Shown piece by piece: positions 1 through 6,267 of a DNA stretch of 6,449 bases. This DNA comes from an uncultured Archangium sp. (lineage in GTDB: Bacteria; Myxococcota; Myxococcia; Myxococcales; Myxococcaceae). The DNA lies in assembly GCA_946479335.1 (NCBI GenBank), contig CAMLFP010000319.1:1-6449 (forward strand), read 5' to 3'. Numbering within the stretch: the stretch's first letter is position 1; each line of letters opens with the position of its first letter. Below the pieces are notes generated by a model. The model was not told where the DNA came from and did not search any database. It saw only the letters and a list, made by a program, of their open reading frames with translations. Made by a program: the position numbers and the translations under genes.

Positions 1-286
1 GCCAGTGCGTCTTCGATGAGCGCCTGCTGGGCGACAGGCGCACACCTGCTCCGCGAAGCCGATGAACGTCTGCACTTGTTGAAGGCACGAGCACTCGCAG
101 GGCGTCACCGCGGCCCCAACGAAGGCAGCTGGCGAAGCCACGGGCGGCAGGGGACGACGAGGGGCGGGAGCTCCGCGTACCGGAAGACAGTTCGCCGTCA
201 GCTTGTGATGTTTGTGCGAGGGCGAGGGCGCGGAGGTGATGAGCACCCTCGCCAGGTTGCGTGCTCACCTTCGCTGAAGGAAGCCG
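1..286. other. Left-edge stretch with no supported gene
   Basis: I see no convincing gene here. A plus-strand frame open from the window edge reads about 20 codons and stops with TGA at 63-65; it could be the tail of a gene outside the window, but it is too short to judge. A minus-strand frame is open from a GTG at 244-246 to the window edge (about 82 codons); it contains a cysteine cluster (CECSC, then CAC) but has no Shine-Dalgarno and no recognisable domain. Another plus-strand frame is open from position 1 through to 591, but it continues antisense through the E1 beta gene, so its openness looks like a GC-bias effect. Third-position GC bias is weaker than in the flanking genes, which fits non-coding or poorly conserved sequence. 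Confidence 0.45.
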
Positions 287-320
287 CCCCTCACCCCAAC
301 CCTCTCCCCACGGGAGAGGG
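287..320. repeat. Interspersed CCCTCACCCCAACCCTCTCCC-type element
   Basis: The sequence CCCCTCACCCCAACCC is followed directly by a perfect hairpin made of CCCTCTCCC (300-308), a CAC loop and GGGAGAGGG (312-320). From general knowledge, this is a widespread intergenic repeat in high-GC proteobacteria and relatives; its chance translations are seen in many spurious proteins as PHPNPLPTGEG or RPSPQPSPHGRG, and both peptides can be read here on the plus strand. It sits just after the E1 beta stop codon, the usual kind of place for such elements. Only one copy is present in this window, so its repetitive nature is known from elsewhere and not shown here. Confidence 0.7.
300..320 (-). terminator. 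Hairpin downstream of the E1 beta gene
   Basis: A 9-bp, fully paired, GC-rich stem with a 3-nt loop begins 3 nt after the TAA stop of the E1 beta gene. It could end transcription of the minus-strand unit or protect the mRNA 3' end. In the minus direction it is followed by TTGGGGTG and not by a T-run, so it is not a canonical Rho-independent terminator. It is also part of the interspersed element, so a terminator role is an inference from position and structure. Confidence 0.4.
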
Positions 321-323
321 AGT

Positions 324-1379
324 TTACGGCTGGGTGTTCGCCAGCGTGCGGATGGCGTGCTCGATGTCGCCCGCCTGCGGAACCGACGCGGCCTCGAGCG
401 GATCCGCCAGGCCGATGCCCGGGAGGAACTTGCCCGCCAGCAGCTTCGGCGGCGCGAGCAGCTTGAAGAACAGCTCCTCGACCACGCGGCGCACGAGGTG
501 CTCGCCGAAGTTCGTCACCTCGGTGTCTTCATTCACGAAGAGCACGCGGCCCGTCTTCTCGACCGACGCCTTGATGGCCTCCCAGTCGTAGGGCCACAGC
601 GTGCGGAGGTCGATGACCTCGGCGTCGATGCCCTCCGCGCTCAACTTCTCCGCGGCGGTCGCGCACAGCGGCAGCGTGCGGCCGTACGAGACCACCGTCA
701 CCTGCGAACCCGCGCGCACCGTCTTCGCCTGCCCGAGCGGAATCGACGCGTCCTGCAGCTCCGGCCACTGCGCGCTCCACTTCGAGCGGTCACCCAGCGG
801 CGCGTCGATCATCTTCGAGAGCGCCTTGTCGTCACCCGGCTCCCCGGGGATCAGATCCTCGCCCTTGATGCGCATCAGCGCCTTGGGGATGAGGAACATG
901 ACGGGGTTGGTCTCCTTGCACGCGGAGAGCAGCAGCCCGTACGCGTCGCGCGGGTTCGACGGCATCACGACCTTCCAGCCCGCGATGTGGGTCGCCGTCG
1001 CGTCGACAGAATGCGAATGGTAGATGCTGCCGCGGATACCGGAGCCGACCGGCGTCATCACCACCATCGGCAGGTTCCACTGACCGTTGCTCGACCAGTA
1101 CGCGTTGCCCGCGAGCTTGAGCAGGTCGATGGTGTTGTAGATGTAGTCGCAGAACTGGATCTCCGCGACCGGCTTGCCGCCCGCCATCGCGATGCCCATC
1201 GCCGCGCCGATGATGCCGCGCTCGTCGAGCGGCGAGTTCCAGGTGGTCTTCAAGCCCTGCGTGCAGGTGAAGACGCCGCCCAGCGGCATGCCGACGTCTT
1301 CTCCGAAGATGTCGGTGACGCCGAGGTTCTCTTCCGCGAAGTGCAGTGCCATGCGCACCGCTTGAGCCATGTTCGCCAT
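324..1379 (-). CDS. 2-oxoacid dehydrogenase E1 component, beta subunit
   Basis: This is the 351-residue beta subunit of a thiamine-diphosphate-dependent E1 (branched-chain 2-oxoacid or pyruvate dehydrogenase family), which with the alpha subunit decarboxylates a 2-oxoacid and passes the acyl group to a lipoyl E2. Visible family blocks are GEDVG (26-30), PLDERGIIGAAMG (50-62, with E53 as the glutamate expected to contact the cofactor's aminopyrimidine), PVAEIQFCDYI (70-80), YHSHS (120-124), KVVMPSNPRDAYGLL (136-150) and the C-terminal transketolase-type block DLRTLWPYDWEAI (257-269). Length is normal (about 320-350). Two blocks drift from consensus: HSHSVDA where HSQSPEA is usual, and a diverged C-terminal tail. 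The ATG at 1379 is chosen because GGAG lies 9 nt upstream; the next Met (residue 4) would be too far from it. The gene begins 21 bp after the alpha gene. Substrate cannot be settled from sequence alone. Confidence 0.92.
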   Translation of the reverse strand: MANMAQAVRMALHFAEENLGVTDIFGEDVGMPLGGVFTCTQGLKTTWNSPLDERGIIGAAMGIAMAGGKPVAEIQFCDYIYNTIDLLKLAGNAYWSSNGQWNLPMVVMTPVGSGIRGSIYHSHSVDATATHIAGWKVVMPSNPRDAYGLLLSACKETNPVMFLIPKALMRIKGEDLIPGEPGDDKALSKMIDAPLGDRSKWSAQWPELQDASIPLGQAKTVRAGSQVTVVSYGRTLPLCATAAEKLSAEGIDAEVIDLRTLWPYDWEAIKASVEKTGRVLFVNEDTEVTNFGEHLVRRVVEELFFKLLAPPKLLAGKFLPGIGLADPLEAASVPQAGDIEHAIRTLANTQP

Positions 1380-1388
1380 TTGAAGTTG

Positions 1389-1392
1389 CTCC
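1389..1392 (-). promoter_or_regulatory. Shine-Dalgarno of the E1 beta gene
   Basis: GGAG on the minus strand (within CCGGAGC) lies 9 nt before the ATG at 1379, inside the 21-bp gap after the E1 alpha stop codon. It supports independent translation initiation of the beta subunit within a shared mRNA and fixes the start at 1379 instead of the second Met. Confidence 0.6.
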
Positions 1393-1400
1393 GGAAAAAA

Positions 1401-2486
1401 TCAGCGGGGGAAAGGGTCGCGACCCGGCTCACCGTGGAAGACGTGCTCCCAGATGGAGTCGCCAGACGGGAAGGGCTCTTCTTTGACCTGCCGCGCCAGC
1501 TCCGCGAACTCGGCGGAGTACTTCTCCTTGAGCGCCGCGGCCTCGCCGGCCTTCAGCACGCCGGCCTTCTCGAGCCGCGCCTCGAAGAGCGGGATGCAGT
1601 CGGCCTCCTGCGACGCGTAGTTCGCGCCCGACGCCGAGGAGTGCCCATAGAGCCGTGAGACGCGCGCCTCGACGAGGTACGGCTTGCGCTCGGTGCGCAC
1701 GTACTCGAACGCTTCTTTCAGCTCGAGGTACGCGCTGATGGGGTCGTTGCCGTCGATGGTCTTGGTCTTCATGCCGAAGGCCACGCCGCGGTCGGAGATG
1801 CGCTCCACGCCCTGCACCTGGCCGTACGGCGTGGAGATGCCCCAGCGGTTGTTGGTGACGATGATCAACACCGGCAGCTCTTCACCGGGGCGCGAGCTCC
1901 ACACGAGGCACGACGCGAAGTCGCCCTCGGCCGTGCCCGCGTCGCCGCCGGTGACGATGGAGATGCCGTCGCCCCCGTGCCGCTTCTGGACGAGCGCGGT
2001 GCCCGGCGCCATCGCGTACTGCACCTCGATGGGCGAGCTGACGGGCACGATGTTCCATTCTTTCTTCGCGAAGTGCCCCGCGAAGTTGCGCCCGCCCGAG
2101 TACGGGTCGGTGACCGTGTTCTTCATCTGCCGGAGCGCGCCGATGGGGTCTTCGCCCATCGCCAGCAACGTCGCCGACTGCCGGTAGTGGAAGTGGAGGT
2201 AGTCGAACGCCGGGCCCTGGCCCTTCTTGATGAGGAGGCCGAGCGGCACGTTGAAGGCCTCTTCGCCGGGCCCGCCGATCCAGAAGTAGCCGTGGCCGGT
2301 CTTGTACATCGCGATGAGGCGCTCCTCGAGCACGCGCGCCTTCACCATGTTGTCGTGCATCGCGCGCAGCAGCGCCGGGTCGAGCGGGAGCTCGTCGGAG
2401 TTCTTCACCTTCGCCTTGAACGCCGAGATGGGCTGCGGTGCCTTGCGCGCACTGCCGGAGGTCGCCTTCTTCGCTTCGCGGGCCAT
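1401..2486 (-). CDS. 2-oxoacid dehydrogenase E1 component, alpha subunit
   Basis: This 361-residue protein is the alpha partner of the E1 heterotetramer and carries the thiamine-diphosphate site. Recognisable blocks are RVLEERLIAMYKTGHGYFWIGGPGEEA (51-77), HYRQSA (100-105), GGRNFAGHF (131-139) and the cofactor motif starting GGDAGTAEGD (180-189) and ending TNNRWGIST (211-219). Conserved GHSSASGANY (281-290) matches the His/Ser phosphorylation-loop region of this family. In the motif the usual GDG reads GDA; human BCKDHA has GEG there, so activity is not excluded. The first roughly 30 residues are a basic, low-complexity extension. No Shine-Dalgarno precedes the ATG; a small hairpin abuts it. 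The gene follows the kinase gene by 69 bp and precedes beta by 21 bp. No E2 or E3 gene is in view. Branched-chain versus pyruvate specificity is unresolved; the loop resembles branched-chain enzymes more, a soft judgement. Confidence 0.92.
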   Translation of the reverse strand: MAREAKKATSGSARKAPQPISAFKAKVKNSDELPLDPALLRAMHDNMVKARVLEERLIAMYKTGHGYFWIGGPGEEAFNVPLGLLIKKGQGPAFDYLHFHYRQSATLLAMGEDPIGALRQMKNTVTDPYSGGRNFAGHFAKKEWNIVPVSSPIEVQYAMAPGTALVQKRHGGDGISIVTGGDAGTAEGDFASCLVWSSRPGEELPVLIIVTNNRWGISTPYGQVQGVERISDRGVAFGMKTKTIDGNDPISAYLELKEAFEYVRTERKPYLVEARVSRLYGHSSASGANYASQEADCIPLFEARLEKAGVLKAGEAAALKEKYSAEFAELARQVKEEPFPSGDSIWEHVFHGEPGRDPFPR

Positions 2487-2499
2487 AGCGGAGGCCGCT
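2487..2499 (-). promoter_or_regulatory. Small hairpin against the E1 alpha start codon
   Basis: AGCGG (2487-2491) and CCGCT (2495-2499) form a 5-bp stem with a 3-nt loop, ending directly at the ATG of the E1 alpha gene. It occupies the position where a Shine-Dalgarno would be expected, and none is seen. A TGATAC hexamer (2500-2505, minus strand), loosely like a -10 element, lies just upstream, but no matching -35 is evident, so a separate promoter for the E1 genes remains unproven. Confidence 0.3.
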
Positions 2500-2555
2500 G
2501 TATCAGCTTGCGCGGAGAGTGGATCGTTCTTGATCAGCCGCGACGCGCCGCGTTT

Positions 2556-4460
2556 TCAGATGTTCTTGAGGTAGCGGTTGTACTGCTTCGTCACCTCGTC
2601 ATCGCAGTCGTAGAAGTCGGCCAGCGTGCGCGCCTTCTCGCACTTCTCCCGCGCGCGCTTCACGCCGATCTGCAGCATCTCGCGCAGCTCGCGGTTCTGC
2701 TTCATCGAGGTGTCGATCTCATCGAGCCGCTCGTCGATGCGCTTGCCGCGCTTGAGCTCGCCCAGCCGCACGTCGTCGATCTCCGTGTTCGGGTCTTCCT
2801 GCACCACCTGCGCGGGCTCCCCGGTCGCGGCGTCGGGCTCCTCGGCGGTTGGGGTGGCGTTGGTGGGGTCGGTCGTCGGGGTGGGGTCGGTGCTCGGCGC
2901 GACCTCCGGAGGCGGTTCGACCTTCGTCGCCACCGGCGTGGGGTCGACCGTCGGCGCCGGGTCGGTCGATGGCGTGTCGGCCTTGGGGGGCGTGTCGACC
3001 TTCGCGATGGGCGGCGGCTCGGTCTTCAGCGGCTTCTTCACCGGCGCGGTCGGCGGCGGCTCGGGCGGCGCGGTCGGCCACAGCACGTACACGCCCACGC
3101 CCAGCAGCCACACCACGCCGACGCCACCGGCGATGAGCGGCCAGCGGCGCACCGCCTTGCGCTTCACGTCGGCGACCTGCGCCTCCAGGGCCAGCTTCTG
3201 TGCGCGCTTCTTCTCGTCGGGCGGCGGGCGATCACTCACCGCCTCGACGGCCATCATCGACATCATGGTGGCGGCGTTGCGCATCTGCTTGGTGGCGGCG
3301 CGCAGGTCGGCCTTCACGTGCGCGGCGTCGGGGCGCTCGCCGGGGTCCTTCGCGAGCAGCTTGAGGATCAGCTCCGACAGCGCCTTGGGGATCTCCTTGT
3401 TCACCTCGTGCGGCACCGGCGGCGGCGAGTGCACGTGCTTCTCCATCACCTCCATCGGCGTGGTGCCGGAGAAGGGGAGCTGCCCGGTGAGCATGTGGAA
3501 GCACAAGATGCCGAACGCGTAGAGGTCGGCGGGCGGGCCGGCGGGTCGGCCGCGCGCGTGCTCCGGCGAGATGTAGTCGGGCGTGCCGGCGATGCGCGTG
3601 ACGTTCTGCTGGCTGCGGCGCGCGAGGCCGAAGTCGAGCAGCTTCACGTAGGAGAGGTTGCCCTCCTTCACGAGGAAGACGTTGGCGGGCTTCAGGTCGC
3701 GGTGCACCACGCCCGCTTCGTGCGCGGCGGTCAGCGCGGAGAGCACCTGCTCGAGGATCACCACCGCGTCGCCGGCGGGCACCTTGCCCTCGCGCTGCAT
3801 CAGCTGCTCGAGCGACTCGCCCTCGAGCATCTCCATGATGAGGTAGTGGCGGCCGTCGTCCGTCGTGCCCGCGCCGAAGATGTTGATGATGCCGCGGTGC
3901 TTGATGGCGCTGATGATGCGCGCCTCGTCGAGCAGCCGGTCCATGTCCCGCGGGTCTTGCACGATGTCGGCGCGCAGCACCTTGATGGCCACCGCCTTGC
4001 CGATCATCTTGTGCGTAGCCTTGTAGACGACGCCCATGCCGCCGGTGCCGAGCTTCTGCTCGATGACGTATTCCTGCAGCGTCACGCCGATCATCTTGTC
4101 GCGCGAACCGCCCGCGACGCCGCTGACGCTGCTCAGCTCCTTCTCACCGGTGGCGCGCGGCGCGCTCCGGCGGGGCGGCGCGGCAGACGGCTTGGGTACG
4201 GGACCCCCCTTCACCGGCGTGTTCTTCACCGTGGGCCGCGGCTCCGCGCCTTCCTCGTCGTCTTCCGAGAGCGTCTTCACCGATGCCATCGACGCGCCCG
4301 TCGCCTTGCGGAGCGGCGGCCGCTTGGAGGTCGCCGTCAGCGGGCGGCTGCGCGAGGTCGCGTCGCCGCCGAGCTCCAGCGCGGTTCCGCACGAAGGGCA
4401 CACCCTGGTTGTCGTCGGAGACGCGGTGCCACACGTGGGACAGATGACTTCACCGGCCAT
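2556..4460 (-). CDS. Membrane-anchored Hanks-type Ser/Thr protein kinase with N-terminal zinc ribbon
   Basis: A 634-residue eukaryotic-like kinase. Order of parts: a zinc-ribbon-like CPTC (7-10) and CPSC (21-24); a low-complexity basic/Pro linker to about 125; a complete kinase domain (about 131-392); one membrane segment (about 441-461) preceded by basic KRKAVRR, placing the kinase inside; a Pro/Thr/Asp-rich stalk (about 462-545); and a charged, helical-looking end (about 557-634) with C607 and C619. Catalytic residues are all present: G-loop GTGGMG (138-143), K160 in AIK, E179 in helix C, HRDLKPAN (253-260, D255), DFG (276-278) and GTPDYISPE (292-300), so an active RD-type kinase is expected. 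No PASTA, WD40 or TPR sensor follows. The ATG at 4460 is the first start after an in-frame TGA. It lies 28 bp after rlmN and 69 bp before E1 alpha. The substrate is unknown. Confidence 0.95.
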   Translation of the reverse strand: MAGEVICPTCGTASPTTTRVCPSCGTALELGGDATSRSRPLTATSKRPPLRKATGASMASVKTLSEDDEEGAEPRPTVKNTPVKGGPVPKPSAAPPRRSAPRATGEKELSSVSGVAGGSRDKMIGVTLQEYVIEQKLGTGGMGVVYKATHKMIGKAVAIKVLRADIVQDPRDMDRLLDEARIISAIKHRGIINIFGAGTTDDGRHYLIMEMLEGESLEQLMQREGKVPAGDAVVILEQVLSALTAAHEAGVVHRDLKPANVFLVKEGNLSYVKLLDFGLARRSQQNVTRIAGTPDYISPEHARGRPAGPPADLYAFGILCFHMLTGQLPFSGTTPMEVMEKHVHSPPPVPHEVNKEIPKALSELILKLLAKDPGERPDAAHVKADLRAATKQMRNAATMMSMMAVEAVSDRPPPDEKKRAQKLALEAQVADVKRKAVRRWPLIAGGVGVVWLLGVGVYVLWPTAPPEPPPTAPVKKPLKTEPPPIAKVDTPPKADTPSTDPAPTVDPTPVATKVEPPPEVAPSTDPTPTTDPTNATPTAEEPDAATGEPAQVVQEDPNTEIDDVRLGELKRGKRIDERLDEIDTSMKQNRELREMLQIGVKRAREKCEKARTLADFYDCDDEVTKQYNRYLKNI

Positions 4461-4474
4461 GGGGGTCCATCATT

Positions 4475-4487
4475 CAAGCACAGCTTG
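4475..4487 (-). promoter_or_regulatory. Short inverted repeat between rlmN and the kinase gene
   Basis: CAAGC (4475-4479) and GCTTG (4483-4487) form a 5-bp stem with an ACA loop, within the 28-bp gap between the rlmN stop and the kinase ATG. It has no T-run and is too weak for a terminator; it might be chance or may tune kinase translation. Listed only because it fills the junction. Confidence 0.2.
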
Positions 4488-4488
4488 T

Positions 4489-5556
4489 TCAGGGCGCCGT
4501 CGGTGAAGTGGACGCGGAGGGTGAGAAACCCGCGCCGTCCTTCGACAGCACGAGCTGCCCACACGCCGCCGCGATCTCCCGCCCGCGCGGCCAGCGAACG
4601 AGCGTCAGCACGCCCTGCCGAACCAGCCGCTGGTGGAACGCGTTGACGCGCGCTTCGGTGGGGGTGACGAGCCCCGTGCCCGGGTACGGGTTGTAGGGGA
4701 TGAGGTTCACCCGTGAAGGGATGCCCTCGAGCAGTTTCACCAGCCGGTCGGCGTCTTCGTCGGTGTCGTTGAGGCCGCCGAAGAGCACGTACTCGATGAA
4801 GTAGTCGCGCTTGTGGTTGCGGCGCTGGGCGTCTTCCCGCAACGCCTCCAGCAGGCTGGCGATGGGCCAGGTCTTCGTCTGCGGCATCACCTGCGCGCGC
4901 ACCTCGTCGGTGGTGGCGTTGAGCGACAGCGCGAGCGAGGCCTTCGAGTCTTTCAAGAAGCGCTTCAAGCCCGGCAACACGCCCGAGGTGCTGACCGTGA
5001 CGGCCACGTGGCGCAGCTGCGGCGCGGGGCTCTGCGTGAGGCACTCCACGGCGCGCAGCACCTCGTCGAGGTTGTCCATCGGCTCGCCCATGCCCATGAA
5101 GACCACGTTGGTGGCGGGCGTCTCCGGCGGCGCTTCGGCGCGCGCGAGCAGGTACTGCGCGAGCATCTCCTCCGCGGAGAGCTGGCGGATGAAGCCGAGC
5201 TCTTTCGTCGCGCAGAAGGTGCACTTGCGCGTGCAGCCGGCCTGGCTCGACACGCAGATGGTGGAGCGCCCCTTCGCGGGGATGCGCACCGTCTCGACGT
5301 TGGTGCCGTGGAAATCGAGCGCGTACTTGGTGGTGCCGTCGGCGCTGATCTGGCGCTCCAGCACCTTCGGCAGCGTCCACGTGCGCGCGGCGATGAACGG
5401 CTTCCACACGCGGTGGCTGACGTCGGGGATCTGCTCGGGGAGCACTTCAGGCAGCGGCTTCTGCGCGTACAGCCACTTGAGCGCCTCGACGGCGCGCGTG
5501 CGGCTCCCGAGTTCTCTCGAGAGTTCGTCGACGGTGAGCGCAGGGAGGTGACGCAC
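4489..5556 (-). CDS. rlmN: Dual-specificity RNA methyltransferase RlmN (23S rRNA A2503 / tRNA A37)
   Basis: A radical-SAM enzyme that methylates C2 of adenosine 2503 in 23S rRNA and, in E. coli, A37 of some tRNAs. About 355 residues from the GTG start, a normal size. In the numbering of the longest frame (TTG at 5592, 367 residues), the cluster motif is C120-x3-C124-x2-C127 (GCTRKCTFCATKELGF). C113 matches E. coli C118, seven residues before the first cluster cysteine, and C344 in AAACGQL matches the methyl-carrying C355. Also present are GMGEPMDN (167-174), STSG (201-204), LNATTDE (224-230) and LIPYNP (297-302). All catalytic residues appear intact. I prefer GTG at 5554-5556 because GAGGAG sits 6 nt upstream; the longer TTG start has no such site, and its first six bases are TTGACA. 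The gene is likely first in the minus-strand unit. Confidence 0.97.
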   Translation of the reverse strand: MRHLPALTVDELSRELGSRTRAVEALKWLYAQKPLPEVLPEQIPDVSHRVWKPFIAARTWTLPKVLERQISADGTTKYALDFHGTNVETVRIPAKGRSTICVSSQAGCTRKCTFCATKELGFIRQLSAEEMLAQYLLARAEAPPETPATNVVFMGMGEPMDNLDEVLRAVECLTQSPAPQLRHVAVTVSTSGVLPGLKRFLKDSKASLALSLNATTDEVRAQVMPQTKTWPIASLLEALREDAQRRNHKRDYFIEYVLFGGLNDTDEDADRLVKLLEGIPSRVNLIPYNPYPGTGLVTPTEARVNAFHQRLVRQGVLTLVRWPRGREIAAACGQLVLSKDGAGFSPSASTSPTAP

Positions 5557-5562
5557 GGCGCG

Positions 5563-5568
5563 CTCCTC
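5563..5568 (-). promoter_or_regulatory. Shine-Dalgarno of rlmN
   Basis: GAGGAG on the minus strand lies 6 nt before the GTG at 5556, the best ribosome-binding site in the window. It decides the rlmN start in favour of GTG 5556 over the upstream TTG at 5592. Confidence 0.65.
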
Positions 5569-5623
5569 GCAGAGTCGCCCCGCGGGTGTCAACGCGGTGG
5601 TCTACGCTCGGCGGGGCGCGCGC

Positions 5624-6232
5624 ATGATCTCTCTCGCTCTCCTCAGTGTGATGGTCGCGGCGCCGCCGATCGAGCTGCACGTCGGGGAGCAGAAGATCAT
5701 CTCCGTCACGCGGCCGGCGAAGGCGCGCGTCGAGCGGTCGTCGGTGGCCCAGGTGCGCGCGCTCGACGGCGAACGCGTGCTGCTCATCGGTGTTTCGCCG
5801 GGCAAGACCGCGCTGCTCGCCGATGGAACGCGCCGCGACCTCATCATCACCCCCGTCGATGAGGCCGCGTTGGTGGGGAAGGTCCACGCGCTGCTCGACG
5901 GTACGCCCGTGTTCGCCGGGTGGGATGGTGCGTGCGTCTGGCTCGAATGCCCGACGTGCTCCGCCGCGCAACGGGAACGCGTGGCCGAGGTGCGCGGGCT
6001 GTACCCGTGTGTGCGCGCGGTCGATGTCATTGCGCCTGGCCGGCCAGCGCTGGAGGTGGTGCAGGGCGTGCGTGCGCTGCTCGGCGAACATGCCGATGAA
6101 GCTGAAGTCGACGTGCGCGACGGGCGGGTGGTGGTCGTCGGCATCATTCGCTCAGCCGACGATGTGCAACGCATGGCGCAGGTGCGCGCGCGGTTTCCCG
6201 AAGCGGTGGTGCACGTCGAAACCCGGCCGTGA
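5624..6232 (+). CDS. Exported CpaC-N-type pilus/secretin-associated domain protein with two BON-like repeats
   Basis: About 202 residues from ATG 5624. An N-terminal hydrophobic stretch (MISLALLSVMVAAPP) suggests a signal peptide. Residues 16-77 resemble the N-terminal domain of CpaC/RcpA-type secretins and other pilus assembly proteins (IELHVGEQKIISVTRP, then VLLIGVSPGKTALL). Two similar units follow, about 87-136 and 149-199; each runs V-x-ALL, then DG-x-V, then R-x-A-x-VR and an aromatic-Pro, which I read as BON-like folds. No secretin channel follows, so it is not a complete CpaC. Four cysteines (104, 109, 112, 129) lie in the first BON-like unit and could form disulfides outside the cytoplasm. 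An in-frame GTG at 5597 would add VYARRGAR, a good positively charged signal-peptide n-region, but has no ribosome site; ATG 5624 has only a weak GGGG. Role is probably in the cell envelope; partner unknown. Confidence 0.82.
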   Translation: MISLALLSVMVAAPPIELHVGEQKIISVTRPAKARVERSSVAQVRALDGERVLLIGVSPGKTALLADGTRRDLIITPVDEAALVGKVHALLDGTPVFAGWDGACVWLECPTCSAAQRERVAEVRGLYPCVRAVDVIAPGRPALEVVQGVRALLGEHADEAEVDVRDGRVVVVGIIRSADDVQRMAQVRARFPEAVVHVETRP

Positions 6233-6267
6233 GCGGGCGCCACCCATCGGGCAGTTGATCGTTGAGT

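Noticed and set aside
261..1658. A 465-codon plus-strand frame antisense to the E1 genes
   Set aside because: It begins with the translated interspersed repeat (RPSPQPSPHGRG), a known sign of spurious proteins, and then runs antisense to both E1 subunits with low-complexity Arg-rich sequence.
1977..4646. An 889-codon open frame on the plus strand, antisense to the kinase gene and parts of its neighbours
   Set aside because: It is rich in Arg, His, Leu and Val in the monotonous way expected of the antisense of a GC3-biased gene, has no domain, and covers three unrelated genes. The minus-strand genes there have full catalytic motifs.
5514..5523. Perfect 10-bp palindrome CTCTCGAGAG
   Set aside because: It lies inside rlmN coding sequence and encodes ordinary residues near the N terminus (LSREL); no regulatory context supports it as an operator.
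5587..5592. TTGACA on the minus strand as a -35 box for rlmN
   Set aside because: At a 17-nt spacing the -10 position falls on CGAGGA, which is the ribosome-binding site and not a -10 sequence; the transcript would start at or after the GTG. Probably chance.
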